Both the position numbers and the translations under genes were made by a program. A stretch of 64,000 bases of DNA from a virus. Below the pieces are notes generated by a model. It did no database searches and had not been told where the DNA came from. It saw nothing but the letters and a program-made list of their open reading frames with translations. Every line of letters starts with the position of its first letter. Within the stretch, counting starts at the first letter, position 1. The stretch lies in the IMG/VR virus record IMGVR_UViG_3300032313_001158, positions 1 to 64,000 of that record. One strand, given 5' to 3'. This document shows positions 38,507 to 45,748 of this stretch, piece after piece.

Positions 38507-40213
38507 TTAGGTGATTTCTTGCCAGCCTATTTGCGCTAGTACATCAGCGTTGTTTGATGTTGCTGCCATAGCTAAGGTAATTATATCACTAACTCCAGCT
38601 AATGTTCTGCCTATTTGAAAAGCAAAAGCATCTGCACCTAACTCTGACAATTCTCTGCTACTAACATAGCCAGCTTGTAGTTCTATTCCACCTGATATAG
38701 CGGTTGCGGCCGTGTCATATTCAACAGTTCCTGATGAACTGGTTCCTGCCCAATTGGCATTGGTTAGGGTAGGGTTCAACACTAATTTCCAACGATAATA
38801 GTTTACAGTGGGACTTAACACATCTACTTGTCTGGGCAGTACTATGGCATCTAATCTTGTGCTCGCCAACCTAATGCTTACTACAGGATAATATGTTCCT
38901 GCCGTTCCCAATCTCAGTACTGAAGTACCACGTCCTGCTGTTTCACTGTAGGTAAACGCATTATATCCACCTTCGCTGATAACTGTGGCACAGATTTGAC
39001 GCATCATACTAGCTTCTGTGGTACCTGCTGTATTTGTTATTTCATAACGTACAGGTAATGTTGCGGTGGTCATGTATGTAGTAGTATTGCCTGCAACGTT
39101 GGCGTGATGAAATGTATGACACAGCACATAAGCACCATTGATCACAAAGCCGCAACGAACAGATCCTACTCCCAACCATTCTACATCTGTCCAAAATATC
39201 TGTGTTCTATCTACTTGTAAAGCAAGTAATGGATTGTCCCAGGCATCTTGTCTTTTTCTTTCCTCAACTAAAGCACCACTACTATAACTTCTTATTACTA
39301 GATAGTTATAAGTTCCATCATTTTCAAAGTAGATACCGTTGTTGGTAGTAAAGTATCCCGCACGTTGACGTAGATTAGTTTTAGGTGTGTTCATGCAGAA
39401 AGTTGTTAGCACTAACAGACTCTTACCTGGTTGATAAGGAAATACTCTTTTTGTTTCTCTTATCACACTAGAACCGTTGGCGTCAGTTACATTCAATTCA
39501 AAGGTAGAACTATTAGCATCATATACTACTGTTCCGCCGGTGGTATTGACATTACTGAATTCATTATGATCGTAGTATCTTAATTTACTATCATATAATG
39601 TATATGGTTCACTTACCCTAAGCCTACCAAACGCATCAGTAGATCCTGTACCTAGAGTAAATGTATTAGTGCCTGTTAGTGTGGCAGTTACATTGCCATC
39701 TATGGTGATACTTCCACCACCATCTGTGATAGATACGTTACCAGTAACACCTGGCATCTGTTCTATTTTAACATTGCCACTAACTCCAACGTTGCCTGTT
39801 ACACCAGGCATGTCGGTAATACGAATGTTGCTGGGAAAGTTTGTAACAAACACGCCCGGCATGTCAGTGATGCGAACATTGCCTATGCTGTTTGTTCCTG
39901 CATCTAAAGTTACATTACCAGCAATGGGTAACCAAGGCACTTGCAAGTTGCCACTGGTGCCTACTTCGGTGGTGTGATTATGTATTGGATTATCAGGATC
40001 AGAAAAGACTTGAACAATACCAGGGATAAGAACATTGCCCGAAATTACAAAAGCATTTGGTCCAAGGTTAACACGCAGTTCGGGCTCACCGGTTAGGTAA
40101 CGATATTGTAAAGCACGAGCTACATCAAGTAAATTGGTTTCTTGCGGGTGTTCGTAGTTGGTAGTGTTTAGTCTACGGTCGCCTCGACCCTGTGATGGCG
40201 GGGTATATCCCAT
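38507..40213 (-). CDS. Virion structural protein with ITDMPGV repeats
   Basis: A 568-residue protein. Residues about 105-170 contain a repeated element IRITDMPGV / IEQMPGVTGNV (four copies) of short beta hairpins, then a large beta domain beginning GTGSTDAFGRLRVSEPYTL, typical for structural proteins in aquatic T4-like phages. The N-terminus (MGYTPPSQGRGDRRLN) is polar. It ends two bases before the previous gene and is followed by a promoter. Likely part of a tail or neck appendage. Confidence 0.75.
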   Translation of the reverse strand: MGYTPPSQGRGDRRLNTTNYEHPQETNLLDVARALQYRYLTGEPELRVNLGPNAFVISGNVLIPGIVQVFSDPDNPIHNHTTEVGTSGNLQVPWLPIAGNVTLDAGTNSIGNVRITDMPGVFVTNFPSNIRITDMPGVTGNVGVSGNVKIEQMPGVTGNVSITDGGGSITIDGNVTATLTGTNTFTLGTGSTDAFGRLRVSEPYTLYDSKLRYYDHNEFSNVNTTGGTVVYDANSSTFELNVTDANGSSVIRETKRVFPYQPGKSLLVLTTFCMNTPKTNLRQRAGYFTTNNGIYFENDGTYNYLVIRSYSSGALVEERKRQDAWDNPLLALQVDRTQIFWTDVEWLGVGSVRCGFVINGAYVLCHTFHHANVAGNTTTYMTTATLPVRYEITNTAGTTEASMMRQICATVISEGGYNAFTYSETAGRGTSVLRLGTAGTYYPVVSIRLASTRLDAIVLPRQVDVLSPTVNYYRWKLVLNPTLTNANWAGTSSSGTVEYDTAATAISGGIELQAGYVSSRELSELGADAFAFQIGRTLAGVSDIITLAMAATSNNADVLAQIGWQEIT

Positions 40214-40215
40214 TC

Positions 40216-40509
40216 TTAGTCTAGATCAAGTATACTCATTTGACTTGCAGCGACGCTGGCAGTGGCAACTTTGTTCCCAGGTCTAAAATTAAAAATCATT
40301 TGTGTGTTACTGGGAATAACAAAACCATTGCTGGTGGTCACACCGGGTGCTGTGCCAAACTGCACACTTTGAGCCACATTGCCTGTGGTTATCAAAATTC
40401 TGCGTCCGGCGATCACTGAACTTACTGTTGCGGTAGTAGTTGTTTGTAATGTTTGAAATTTTACGGTGTCTACGCCGTCGATTGTTTGTATTGTGTAATA
40501 TTGACTCAT
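40216..40509 (-). CDS. Small virion-type protein
   Basis: A 97-residue beta-rich protein: YYTIQTIDGVDTVKFQTLQT, RRILITTGNVAQSVQFGTAP and FVIPSNTQMIFNFRPGN. The pattern resembles small head or tail decoration proteins that present a jelly-roll; not assigned to a named family. AAGGAAAAC precedes the ATG. Immediately upstream of the ITDMPGV structural gene. Confidence 0.65.
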   Translation of the reverse strand: MSQYYTIQTIDGVDTVKFQTLQTTTTATVSSVIAGRRILITTGNVAQSVQFGTAPGVTTSNGFVIPSNTQMIFNFRPGNKVATASVAASQMSILDLD

Positions 40510-40518
40510 TGGTTTTCC

Positions 40519-40824
40519 TTATTTGGTAGCTTGCCAGCTTGGGTACATGCTGGGTGCATTGGTTCTAATATCTGCGGGATTCTTACTGTGATGTACATCA
40601 TCACCTGCTGGAAATGCTGCTCCAATAGGTGCTACAATTTCCACAGGAGCATTAGCATATTCAGGTTCTTCAAAATCAAGTAAACCGGCCAAACGCTGCA
40701 TATCAGCTAGTTCCGCAGCAGGTTCAACTTCAAGTTCAACGGCTGCTACAACCGGTTCTTGCTCGGGCTCTTCTGCGCGGTCAATAACATCTAGTACGCC
40801 GCGAATAATATCTGTGATCTTCAT
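40519..40824 (-). CDS. Head-associated protein with targeting-like N-terminus, leaderless
   Basis: A 101-residue acidic protein. MKITDIIRGVLDVID resembles the head-targeting starts of other genes here. The middle is Glu/Pro/Ala-rich and disordered; the end HHSKNPADIRTNAPSMYPSW is conserved in related phages. The late box ACTAAATA ends six bases before the ATG, placing the predicted transcription start exactly on the A of ATG, and there is no ribosome binding site. Confidence 0.65.
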   Translation of the reverse strand: MKITDIIRGVLDVIDRAEEPEQEPVVAAVELEVEPAAELADMQRLAGLLDFEEPEYANAPVEIVAPIGAAFPAGDDVHHSKNPADIRTNAPSMYPSWQATK

Positions 40825-40829
40825 ATGAA

Positions 40830-40837
40830 TATTTAGT
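40830..40837 (-). promoter_or_regulatory. T4-type late promoter (leaderless type)
   Basis: ACTAAATA on the minus strand, ending six bases before the ATG at 40824; it directly follows a terminator. Confidence 0.6.
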
Positions 40838-40842
40838 CAAAA

Positions 40843-40864
40843 ACAAGCCCGCACTAGGCGGGCC
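40843..40864 (-). terminator. Rho-independent terminator
   Basis: Stem GCCCGC / GCGGGC with a five-base loop, followed by TTGTTTTT on the minus strand. It ends the early operon from 42951. Confidence 0.75.
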
Positions 40865-40888
40865 AAGTTCTTCTGCGGGATTTTTTGA

Positions 40889-41173
40889 TTACTGTATTAC
40901 GTAGTTTTCTAGTTCAAAATAACTATTGCCACGGGCCATGCTAGCTTCAATGGTTTCGTCCCAATCACCCGACTCTTGGTGAACAAAACGAATTTCTGCG
41001 GCATCTTCGATCACATCCACAAGTTGCAACAATGCTTCGCTTAGATCCTCATTGGACATAGTGGAAATATGATCGCGCATGAAATCAATTACTGCTTCCA
41101 TTTGTTGGATATCAAGATCTGCAATTGCAATTTTGTCAGTGAGAATATTATCTACCAGTGTTTCGATATCCAT
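40889..41173 (-). CDS. Small acidic early protein
   Basis: A 94-residue acidic helical protein: MDIETLVDNILTDKIAIADL, MEAVIDFMRDHISTMSNEDL and EALLQLVDVIEDAAEIRF. Family unknown. Start overlaps the upstream stop (TAATG). Last gene of the early operon begun at P6, just before a terminator. Confidence 0.7.
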   Translation of the reverse strand: MDIETLVDNILTDKIAIADLDIQQMEAVIDFMRDHISTMSNEDLSEALLQLVDVIEDAAEIRFVHQESGDWDETIEASMARGNSYFELENYVIQ

Positions 41174-41367
41174 TATAGTGTCCGAATACGGTTGATCACT
41201 TCGTTAGCTTCGGGAAAGCCAGCATATTCTTTTGCCAAAACTGCGGCGTCAATCATGGCCATTTGCATGGCATGCAATTCTTCAAGAGTTTCGTTAATGA
41301 TCTGACGCTTGCGGCTTAGGCTGTACCTAACAGGGCCATACGAATTGTCACTGTAATCTGGGTTCAT
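41173..41367 (-). CDS. Small early protein, unknown function
   Basis: A 64-residue helical protein with SRKRQIINETLEELHAMQMA and AKEYAGFPEANEVINRI. TAAGGAGATC is a strong ribosome binding site. Coupled to the downstream gene. No family recognised. Confidence 0.65.
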   Translation of the reverse strand: MNPDYSDNSYGPVRYSLSRKRQIINETLEELHAMQMAMIDAAVLAKEYAGFPEANEVINRIRTL

Positions 41368-41376
41368 AAGATCTCC

Positions 41377-41583
41377 TTAATCTAGTGCTACACCGGGATC
41401 AATATCGCGGCCTTCAAAATGTGCTTGACTCACACAAACCTTTTCCAACCTGAATCGTTTGAGACCATCAATTCGTGCTGTTTGACATTGTTGCTTGTTT
41501 GCAAACGGTCCAATGGCTACTTTTTCTACGAACTTGCCACTGGTTGTATTGATCATAATAATTAGAATCCAACCGGCAGTCAT
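41377..41583 (-). CDS. Small membrane-anchored protein
   Basis: A 68-residue protein. An N-terminal hydrophobic segment AGWILIIMINTTSG (anchor or signal) is followed by KQQCQTARIDGLKRFRL and VCVSQAHFEG, with paired cysteines. Same general plan as the gene at 18002 (anchor plus two-cysteine tail). AGGAGG precedes the ATG and lies inside the stop region of the upstream small gene. Confidence 0.65.
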   Translation of the reverse strand: MTAGWILIIMINTTSGKFVEKVAIGPFANKQQCQTARIDGLKRFRLEKVCVSQAHFEGRDIDPGVALD

Positions 41584-41733
41584 TTAGGCCTCCTGATTAC
41601 GATGTTTAGCATTACGCTTGAACTCGCGTTTTTTGTTTTCTACCGTACGGCTTTTAAACGGACTGCCTGCTTCAAACAGAACACGATGTGCTCTGGTCTT
41701 TTGTTGGTACGGTATTTTTACTATCTTTTTCAT
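41584..41733 (-). CDS. Small basic protein
   Basis: A 49-residue, very basic protein: MKKIVKIPYQQKTRAHRVLF then SPFKSRTVENKKREFKRNAK. The charge suggests nucleic acid or ribosome contact. The stop lies next to the following ATG, and this gene's end provides the next gene's ribosome binding site. It is two bases from the upstream gene. Function unknown. Confidence 0.6.
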   Translation of the reverse strand: MKKIVKIPYQQKTRAHRVLFEAGSPFKSRTVENKKREFKRNAKHRNQEA

Positions 41734-41735
41734 GA

Positions 41736-42122
41736 TTACATATTTACTGCTTGTCGATTAATAACAAAGCGATGCAAGGCTTCACACTCTCGGATGAAGT
41801 CACCGCTCACATCCATGCTCACATAGTTGCCGCCTTGCATACCGGCTTCGCTATAACCAATGTCAGCAAGTGCTTGAACACTAAATCCCATAGTTGCCAT
41901 ACAACTCAAGAACGAACTCATCCAGGCCTTGTCGGTATAAATCAAGCCGTTGTTGTCTGTATCCCATTCTTGAGGGTCAAAGTAGGCACGAAGTTCACCA
42001 AAATCACCCTCGTCATTGACATACGCAAGACGAACACGATTAATGCTCACGAACTTCTCTGTTGCGCTCCAAAGACCGCTACCGTTGGTTCGAGTACGGA
42101 AATTTACAGTTTGATCAAACAT
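41736..42122 (-). CDS. Conserved early phage protein
   Basis: A 128-residue protein starting MFDQTVNFRTRTNGSGLWSA. It has aromatic and acidic strands (AYVNDEGDFGELRAYFDPQE), a cysteine-containing helix SSFLSCMATMGFSVQALADIG and a closing MDVSGDFIRECEALHRFV. The ATG at 42122 is chosen because TTGGAG precedes it and it overlaps the upstream stop by eight bases; an in-frame extension to 42200 would be a misread. Unknown function, resembling a conserved phage family. Confidence 0.7.
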   Translation of the reverse strand: MFDQTVNFRTRTNGSGLWSATEKFVSINRVRLAYVNDEGDFGELRAYFDPQEWDTDNNGLIYTDKAWMSSFLSCMATMGFSVQALADIGYSEAGMQGGNYVSMDVSGDFIRECEALHRFVINRQAVNM

Positions 42123-42270
42123 TGGCAGTCTCCAATTCAAGAATTTGTGCCATGAGTTTACGACGCTGATCATCAATGAAACGATTAGTTTCTTCATCAA
42201 AGCAACCAGCCTGCTCGTCCAAATTGATCAGTTCGTTGTACAAGCAATCAAGTAAAGTTTGGTCAGACAT
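42115..42270 (-). CDS. Small acidic protein
   Basis: A 51-residue helical protein: MSDQTLLDCLYNELINLDEQ, then FDEETNRFIDDQRRKLMAQI and LELETANV. TAATG overlap with the upstream gene makes its start coupled. Looks like a short helical hairpin. Function unknown. Confidence 0.65.
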   Translation of the reverse strand: MSDQTLLDCLYNELINLDEQAGCFDEETNRFIDDQRRKLMAQILELETANV

Positions 42271-42473
42271 TACACTGCCTCCAGGTCTTGGTAATTTGCA
42301 ACAGCAGTATTGAACTGCTCCAGTGCTTCGTAGTATTCGGTCTCGTGGAACTTTAGACTCTTCTTGTAGATGCCTGTGCCAATCTCCAGTTCGTACTGGT
42401 AATCACCGTGACGCCAAAGTACCACACGCTCACCACGTCCGTTACGACCATCTGCAATAAATTGAATACTCAT
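42270..42473 (-). CDS. Small early protein
   Basis: A 67-residue protein: IQFIADGRNGRGERVVLWRH, YQYELEIGTGIYKKSLKF and a helical EALEQFNTAVANYQDLEAV. A two-strand beta unit and helix; family not known. Starts and ends with TAATG overlaps. Confidence 0.65.
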   Translation of the reverse strand: MSIQFIADGRNGRGERVVLWRHGDYQYELEIGTGIYKKSLKFHETEYYEALEQFNTAVANYQDLEAV

Positions 42474-42676
42474 TACGCTGCCTCTTTTAATTTAGCAACC
42501 AACTCTTCGGCACAATCACGTGCATTGGTAATCGCATAGTCATCTGATATTTCATGAAACGATCGAACCCTGGTCCAACCTTGCTCATTGTATTCTACAA
42601 ATTGCTGAACTATCAGCTCGTACCCTTCGGAAACAATTCGAACGTTTCCGTAGTCCTTGTACACACGAGCACTCAT
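42473..42676 (-). CDS. Small early protein
   Basis: A 67-residue protein: VYKDYGNVRIVSEGYELIVQ, FVEYNEQGWTRVRSF and DCAEELVAKLKEA. A beta-alpha layout like that of its neighbour at 42270, so the two may be distant paralogues. TAATG overlap with the upstream gene. Confidence 0.65.
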   Translation of the reverse strand: MSARVYKDYGNVRIVSEGYELIVQQFVEYNEQGWTRVRSFHEISDDYAITNARDCAEELVAKLKEAA

Positions 42677-42951
42677 TATGCAACCTCCCCAATTACACGA
42701 CCATCGGAACTTACCAAAACCATTTCTTCTTCACGCTTGGCATCCATCATTTCACTCAGGATGAACTTGGCAATGTTCATCTGCTTGCGAGCAGCTTCTT
42801 TGCGATCCATTGCCAGCAATTCTTGTGCATCTGACAACACACCCATTGCAACCATTTCCAGTCCGCTCAGTCGGGCGGTGATTGATTGCATGTACTGTTC
42901 ACGGATATCTGCTTGGCTCATACCGTAGCAGTTTTTTTCGAATTCTGTCAT
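42676..42951 (-). CDS. Small early protein
   Basis: A 91-residue helical protein: TEFEKNCYGMSQADIREQYM, SITARLSGLEMVAMGVLSDA and KFILSEMMDAKREEEMV. It is first in the operon begun by P6, with AAGGAGCG in the conserved early leader. Function unknown. Confidence 0.75.
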   Translation of the reverse strand: MTEFEKNCYGMSQADIREQYMQSITARLSGLEMVAMGVLSDAQELLAMDRKEAARKQMNIAKFILSEMMDAKREEEMVLVSSDGRVIGEVA

Positions 42952-42983
42952 TTGTTACGCTCCTTATTAGTTACTGTACATAC

Positions 42984-43012
42984 ATTATAGCAAAATGGGT
43001 CTTTTTGGTCTA
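42984..43012 (-). promoter_or_regulatory. Early sigma70 promoter P6
   Basis: TAGACC (43007-43012), 17 bases ending CATTTTGC, TATAAT (42984-42989) on the minus strand; leader AGTAACTAATAAGGAGCG as in P2. Confidence 0.85.
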
Positions 43013-43032
43013 CCAAAATAAATGTTGCTAAA

Positions 43033-43116
43033 TTAACAATGATGATTGTCGTTGTCGTTGTGGGCCAAATAACCCCAAATAGCAACTATTGCAAAAACAA
43101 TAACTATCCAAATCAT
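43033..43116 (-). CDS. Membrane micropeptide
   Basis: A 27-residue peptide. MIWIVIVFAIVAIWGYLAH is a single transmembrane helix, followed by the polar tail NDNDNHHC. Start overlaps the upstream stop (ATGA). Its small size makes expression uncertain, but the composition is clearly membrane-like. Function unknown. Confidence 0.5.
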   Translation of the reverse strand: MIWIVIVFAIVAIWGYLAHNDNDNHHC

Positions 43117-43340
43117 AACAATTTAACAACTAGTCCCACAGTGTAGATTAGCAACAATGTTGCATTAATTGTAATAAGACTCCATTCGCGCCATCGTATT
43201 GCTACAATGAGCCATAAAAATGCACCTACATTAAGTAGGGCAGGGCCTAGTGGGTAAAGATTAATACTGGTACAAATGGCTCCAACAATTGTTACTAAAG
43301 TTGCAAGCCATTTAAGATAAAATGTGGTGTCCTTTTTCAT
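43113..43340 (-). CDS. Small membrane protein, leaderless
   Basis: A 75-residue protein with three hydrophobic helices: WLATLVTIVGAICTSINLYP, LLNVGAFLWLIVAIRW and ITINATLLLIYTVGLVV. The family occurs in aquatic phages. The -10 box of promoter P7 ends seven bases before the ATG, so the predicted start of transcription is the A of ATG, and no ribosome binding site exists. Function unknown. Confidence 0.7.
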   Translation of the reverse strand: MKKDTTFYLKWLATLVTIVGAICTSINLYPLGPALLNVGAFLWLIVAIRWREWSLITINATLLLIYTVGLVVKLL

Positions 43341-43346
43341 GCTCTT

Positions 43347-43375
43347 AGTATAGCAAAAAGGATCTTTTGGGTCAA
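43347..43375 (-). promoter_or_regulatory. Early sigma70 promoter P7 (leaderless type)
   Basis: TTGACC (43370-43375), 17 bases ending CTTTTTGC, TATACT (43347-43352) on the minus strand, then AAGAGC and the ATG at 43340. Confidence 0.8.
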
Positions 43376-43378
43376 CCG

Positions 43379-43603
43379 TTAATGAATTGTTAAGTCATTG
43401 TTAAATTGTGCTAGATCAATAACACCCAAGATCTTCATTATTTTAGCAATATTTTTTGGTGGTTTGTCGGGAACGACCTCGGGGATAAACGCAAATTTTA
43501 AATTACCATCTGCGTCGAAGACAAATCCATAATCTTCTTCCCCAATTTCGTCTTCGATACTGTACGCTAGTTCTTCTACTTCGATTTCGGCACGTTTTGT
43601 CAT
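43379..43603 (-). CDS. Small acidic protein, unknown function
   Basis: A 74-residue acidic protein: MTKRAEIEVEELAYSIEDEI, EEDYGFVFDADGNLKFAFIP and PPKNIAKIMKILGVID. The FDADGNLKF strand turn resembles small conserved phage proteins. ATG 43603 has AGGAGG five bases upstream; a GTG directly before it is less likely. A late box is at 43625-43632. Confidence 0.7.
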   Translation of the reverse strand: MTKRAEIEVEELAYSIEDEIGEEDYGFVFDADGNLKFAFIPEVVPDKPPKNIAKIMKILGVIDLAQFNNDLTIH

Positions 43604-43624
43604 CACTGCCTCCTGTTCTACGAG

Positions 43625-43632
43625 TATTTATG
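43625..43632 (-). promoter_or_regulatory. T4-type late promoter
   Basis: CATAAATA on the minus strand, 22 bases before the start at 43603, with a normal ribosome binding site in between. Confidence 0.6.
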
Positions 43633-43634
43633 GA

Positions 43635-44003
43635 TTATTTGAACAGGATCAATGCCATTAAAACTGCTTGCACAACAAAGCCAAGTCCAATAGTCACAAT
43701 GTTAAGCAAGTCTCGAAGAATAACTGCACGACCGAATAAAAACACCAGTCCCAACCACATAAACAGTACAACATCTACACTGGGTGTAGTATCTGTTAAT
43801 CCAGTTAGTAGTGCAAGCAAAGTGGGAATGGTAGCAGCATGTAATGCAATAGCTGCCATCCAACCCATGGTCTCTGCAGAGATTTTACTAAAATGGGCGT
43901 GGAAGAATTCCACGGCTACATTTTTAATTTGATCAAAGTCAATTTTTTTTGGAAAATTCATTTTTGTAGATTTAAGTTTAGATGTTGAAGTTGAAATCGG
44001 CAT
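43635..44003 (-). CDS. Small membrane protein
   Basis: A 122-residue protein. The N-terminal 45 residues are polar and helical (FDQIKNVAVEFFHAHFSKIS). Three membrane segments follow: GWMAAIALHAATIPTLLALL, VVLFMWLGLVFLFGRAVI and IVTIGLGFVVQAVLMALIL. Occurs in related phages beside the cell wall hydrolase, which makes a holin-like role possible but unproven. Confidence 0.65.
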   Translation of the reverse strand: MPISTSTSKLKSTKMNFPKKIDFDQIKNVAVEFFHAHFSKISAETMGWMAAIALHAATIPTLLALLTGLTDTTPSVDVVLFMWLGLVFLFGRAVILRDLLNIVTIGLGFVVQAVLMALILFK

Positions 44004-44017
44004 TTGTATCGTCCTGC

Positions 44018-44572
44018 TTAACTACCATAAAAAATATGGCGTCCAATCTTGGCTATAGGTTTTTTACCCCACCCTGGTTGAACATAATCAGCATGATAAT
44101 ACATTGCATTCTTAATACTAGGTAAACGAAATCCTTCTAGTAAAACTTTTTTAGCAACTTCTGCACTTTCGTTGTACAGGGGTTGATGTATTGGTCTTAC
44201 TCGATGAGTACCTTCACAGTACCAACTGAACTGACAAACTACTCGTGAGTAGATCACATTCTTCTGATAAACTACTGCACAGATGTCATTGGGGAACTGG
44301 TTACTGTTAGCGCGATTGAGTGTTACTTGAGCCACAGCGACTTTGCCTTCAAATGATTCGCTGGCAGCTTCCCAATAAATGTTCTGCGTGAGGCAACGTA
44401 GCTGGCGAGATCTTTCTTCTCCAGTTACCGGATGCACGGCAGCCATTTCGGCCTTCTCGGCCTTGAGTGATACAAATTTGTTTTTGGTGACCTCTACCAG
44501 GGTGTATGTGGCCAACCACATACCAAAAACGATCGATACAAATTTTGCTAGGTTTGGCAAATATTGTTTCAT
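44018..44572 (-). CDS. SleB-type cell wall hydrolase
   Basis: A 184-residue membrane-anchored peptidoglycan hydrolase (Hydrolase_2 / SleB family). Anchor at about 9-26 (AKFVSIVFGMWLATYTLVEV). The catalytic domain has the family signatures CLTQNIYWEAASES with Glu68, AVAQVTLNRANSNQFP, CQFSWYCEG and AMYYHADYVQPGW. These enzymes cleave glycan strands. AGGAGG before the ATG. Likely acts in lysis. Confidence 0.88.
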   Translation of the reverse strand: MKQYLPNLAKFVSIVFGMWLATYTLVEVTKNKFVSLKAEKAEMAAVHPVTGEERSRQLRCLTQNIYWEAASESFEGKVAVAQVTLNRANSNQFPNDICAVVYQKNVIYSRVVCQFSWYCEGTHRVRPIHQPLYNESAEVAKKVLLEGFRLPSIKNAMYYHADYVQPGWGKKPIAKIGRHIFYGS

Positions 44573-44660
44573 CTATTTTTCCTCCTTCTTTAAGGTTGTA
44601 GTTTTATATAACTATGATATTTTCGAGAAAACAACTGCTATTACCCCATTCAGTGAGTAT

Positions 44661-44689
44661 ATTATAGCATTTTTTCTGGTTTTTTACAA
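44661..44689 (-). promoter_or_regulatory. Sigma70 promoter P8
   Basis: TTGTAA (44684-44689), 17 bases ending AATGC, TATAAT (44661-44666) on the minus strand; about 90 bases before the hydrolase gene. Confidence 0.6.
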
Positions 44690-44714
44690 GTAATACGAGT
44701 AGTTTATGAATGTA

Positions 44715-45002
44715 TTAGCCGGCAATCACATCCGGAGAACCTTGTGCCACTGAAGTGCATCCTGACACTGCATCACCAACTCGACCGCAACCTTTACCAT
44801 TTATGATTACGGTTGAACTACCGGCTGCAATTGGTGCTGCATGTGATGGACAGGGGCTTCCTGGGAGTAGATGAGTAGTATTGTTGTCACCTTGTCTGCT
44901 CACTCCTAGACCATTTACAATAACATCCGCCGAACCTCCTGCCCGGACCATTCCGCTACAGTGAGCAACATCTGCATCTCCGATTCTAGTTACTGCGGGC
45001 AC
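44715..45002 (-). CDS. PAAR-domain spike tip protein
   Basis: A 95-residue PAAR protein that caps the baseplate spike and pierces the outer membrane. Repeats are visible: VTRIGDADVAHCSGMVRAGG, ADVIVNGLGVSRQGD, SSTVIINGKGCGRVGD and the end SPDVIAG; conserved His and Cys can bind the metal at the tip. It overlaps the upstream gene by 17 bases. Confidence 0.9.
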   Translation of the reverse strand: MPAVTRIGDADVAHCSGMVRAGGSADVIVNGLGVSRQGDNNTTHLLPGSPCPSHAAPIAAGSSTVIINGKGCGRVGDAVSGCTSVAQGSPDVIAG

Positions 45003-45192
45003 GTTCTATCTCCATTAATTTTTGGAATTTACCGTTCCAACTTTCAATTTCCTCATGTTGTTCTTCAGTATGAGGACCTGGTGGTATTTCTGGAATAAAG
45101 GCTATCACATGTTCGAAGTCCAATGGTATACTATTGTAGTCGCTAAATTCTTCTACTCTACCATTACGAAAGACTCTAAACACATGTGGCAT
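44986..45192 (-). CDS. Small protein, unknown function
   Basis: A 68-residue acidic protein: MPHVFRVFRNGRVEEFSDYN, FEHVIAFIPEIPPGPHTEEQ and a helical KFQKLMEIERARS. Found between PAAR and the Sm-like gene in related phages. Start shares a base with the upstream stop (45192). Function unknown; possibly baseplate-related. Confidence 0.65.
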   Translation of the reverse strand: MPHVFRVFRNGRVEEFSDYNSIPLDFEHVIAFIPEIPPGPHTEEQHEEIESWNGKFQKLMEIERARSN

Positions 45193-45503
45193 TAGGTTAT
45201 GATACTTCCTCTAGTGACAGGCTCGATACCAGTTGTAGTTTTGATATAATGTTTTTGCATTTGGTCTATACTAGGAGCATGCATAACGACATGTTCTTTT
45301 TGTAGCACAACACCAACATCAGCGTCGGCAGTGAATAAACTTTGAATAAGTCCCATCCCTTGCGGGCTAGGCATTACTGTGCATGGCTTTTCGATTTCAA
45401 ATCCGTTAGGACCGGAGTCAACGATTCTTGCTACAATTTCGTCTCCGGTTATTAATTTGAAACTGACGATATCGCCTTTTTGATAACCTTTTGATACTAA
45501 CAT
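45192..45503 (-). CDS. Small Sm/Hfq-like beta protein
   Basis: A 103-residue protein. GDIVSFKLITGDEIVARIVD, GFEIEKPCTVMPSPQGMGLI and VVLQKEHVVMHAPSIDQMQ form the strand pattern of Sm-like folds common in aquatic phages. ATG 45503 overlaps the glutaredoxin stop (TGATG). RNA binding is possible but not shown. Confidence 0.65.
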   Translation of the reverse strand: MLVSKGYQKGDIVSFKLITGDEIVARIVDSGPNGFEIEKPCTVMPSPQGMGLIQSLFTADADVGVVLQKEHVVMHAPSIDQMQKHYIKTTTGIEPVTRGSIIT

Positions 45504-45748
45504 CACGATCCTTTAAGTTTATTGAAAAATTCTTGTGGTTGTTTATTTAAACCATCAAATCCACCTGGGATAATTTCGTATCCATGAAAAATTTGTGGCA
45601 CACTTCTTAATCCTTTATCTACTAGCATCTGTCTTGATTCTGGATCTTTTTCTATATTAACTTCTGTGTACTCGACACCCTTGCTTTCTAGTAATGCCTT
45701 TGCTCTGTCACAGAACGGACAATTATTTTTTGAATACACTGTTAACAT
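45503..45748 (-). CDS. Glutaredoxin
   Basis: An 81-residue glutaredoxin with redox motif CPFC (Cys10, Cys13), the glutathione-site motif SVPQIF with cis-proline and a C-terminal GGFDGL. It lies directly after nrdB (shared base 45748) and is the expected electron donor for the ribonucleotide reductase, like T4 NrdC. Confidence 0.92.
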   Translation of the reverse strand: MLTVYSKNNCPFCDRAKALLESKGVEYTEVNIEKDPESRQMLVDKGLRSVPQIFHGYEIIPGGFDGLNKQPQEFFNKLKGS

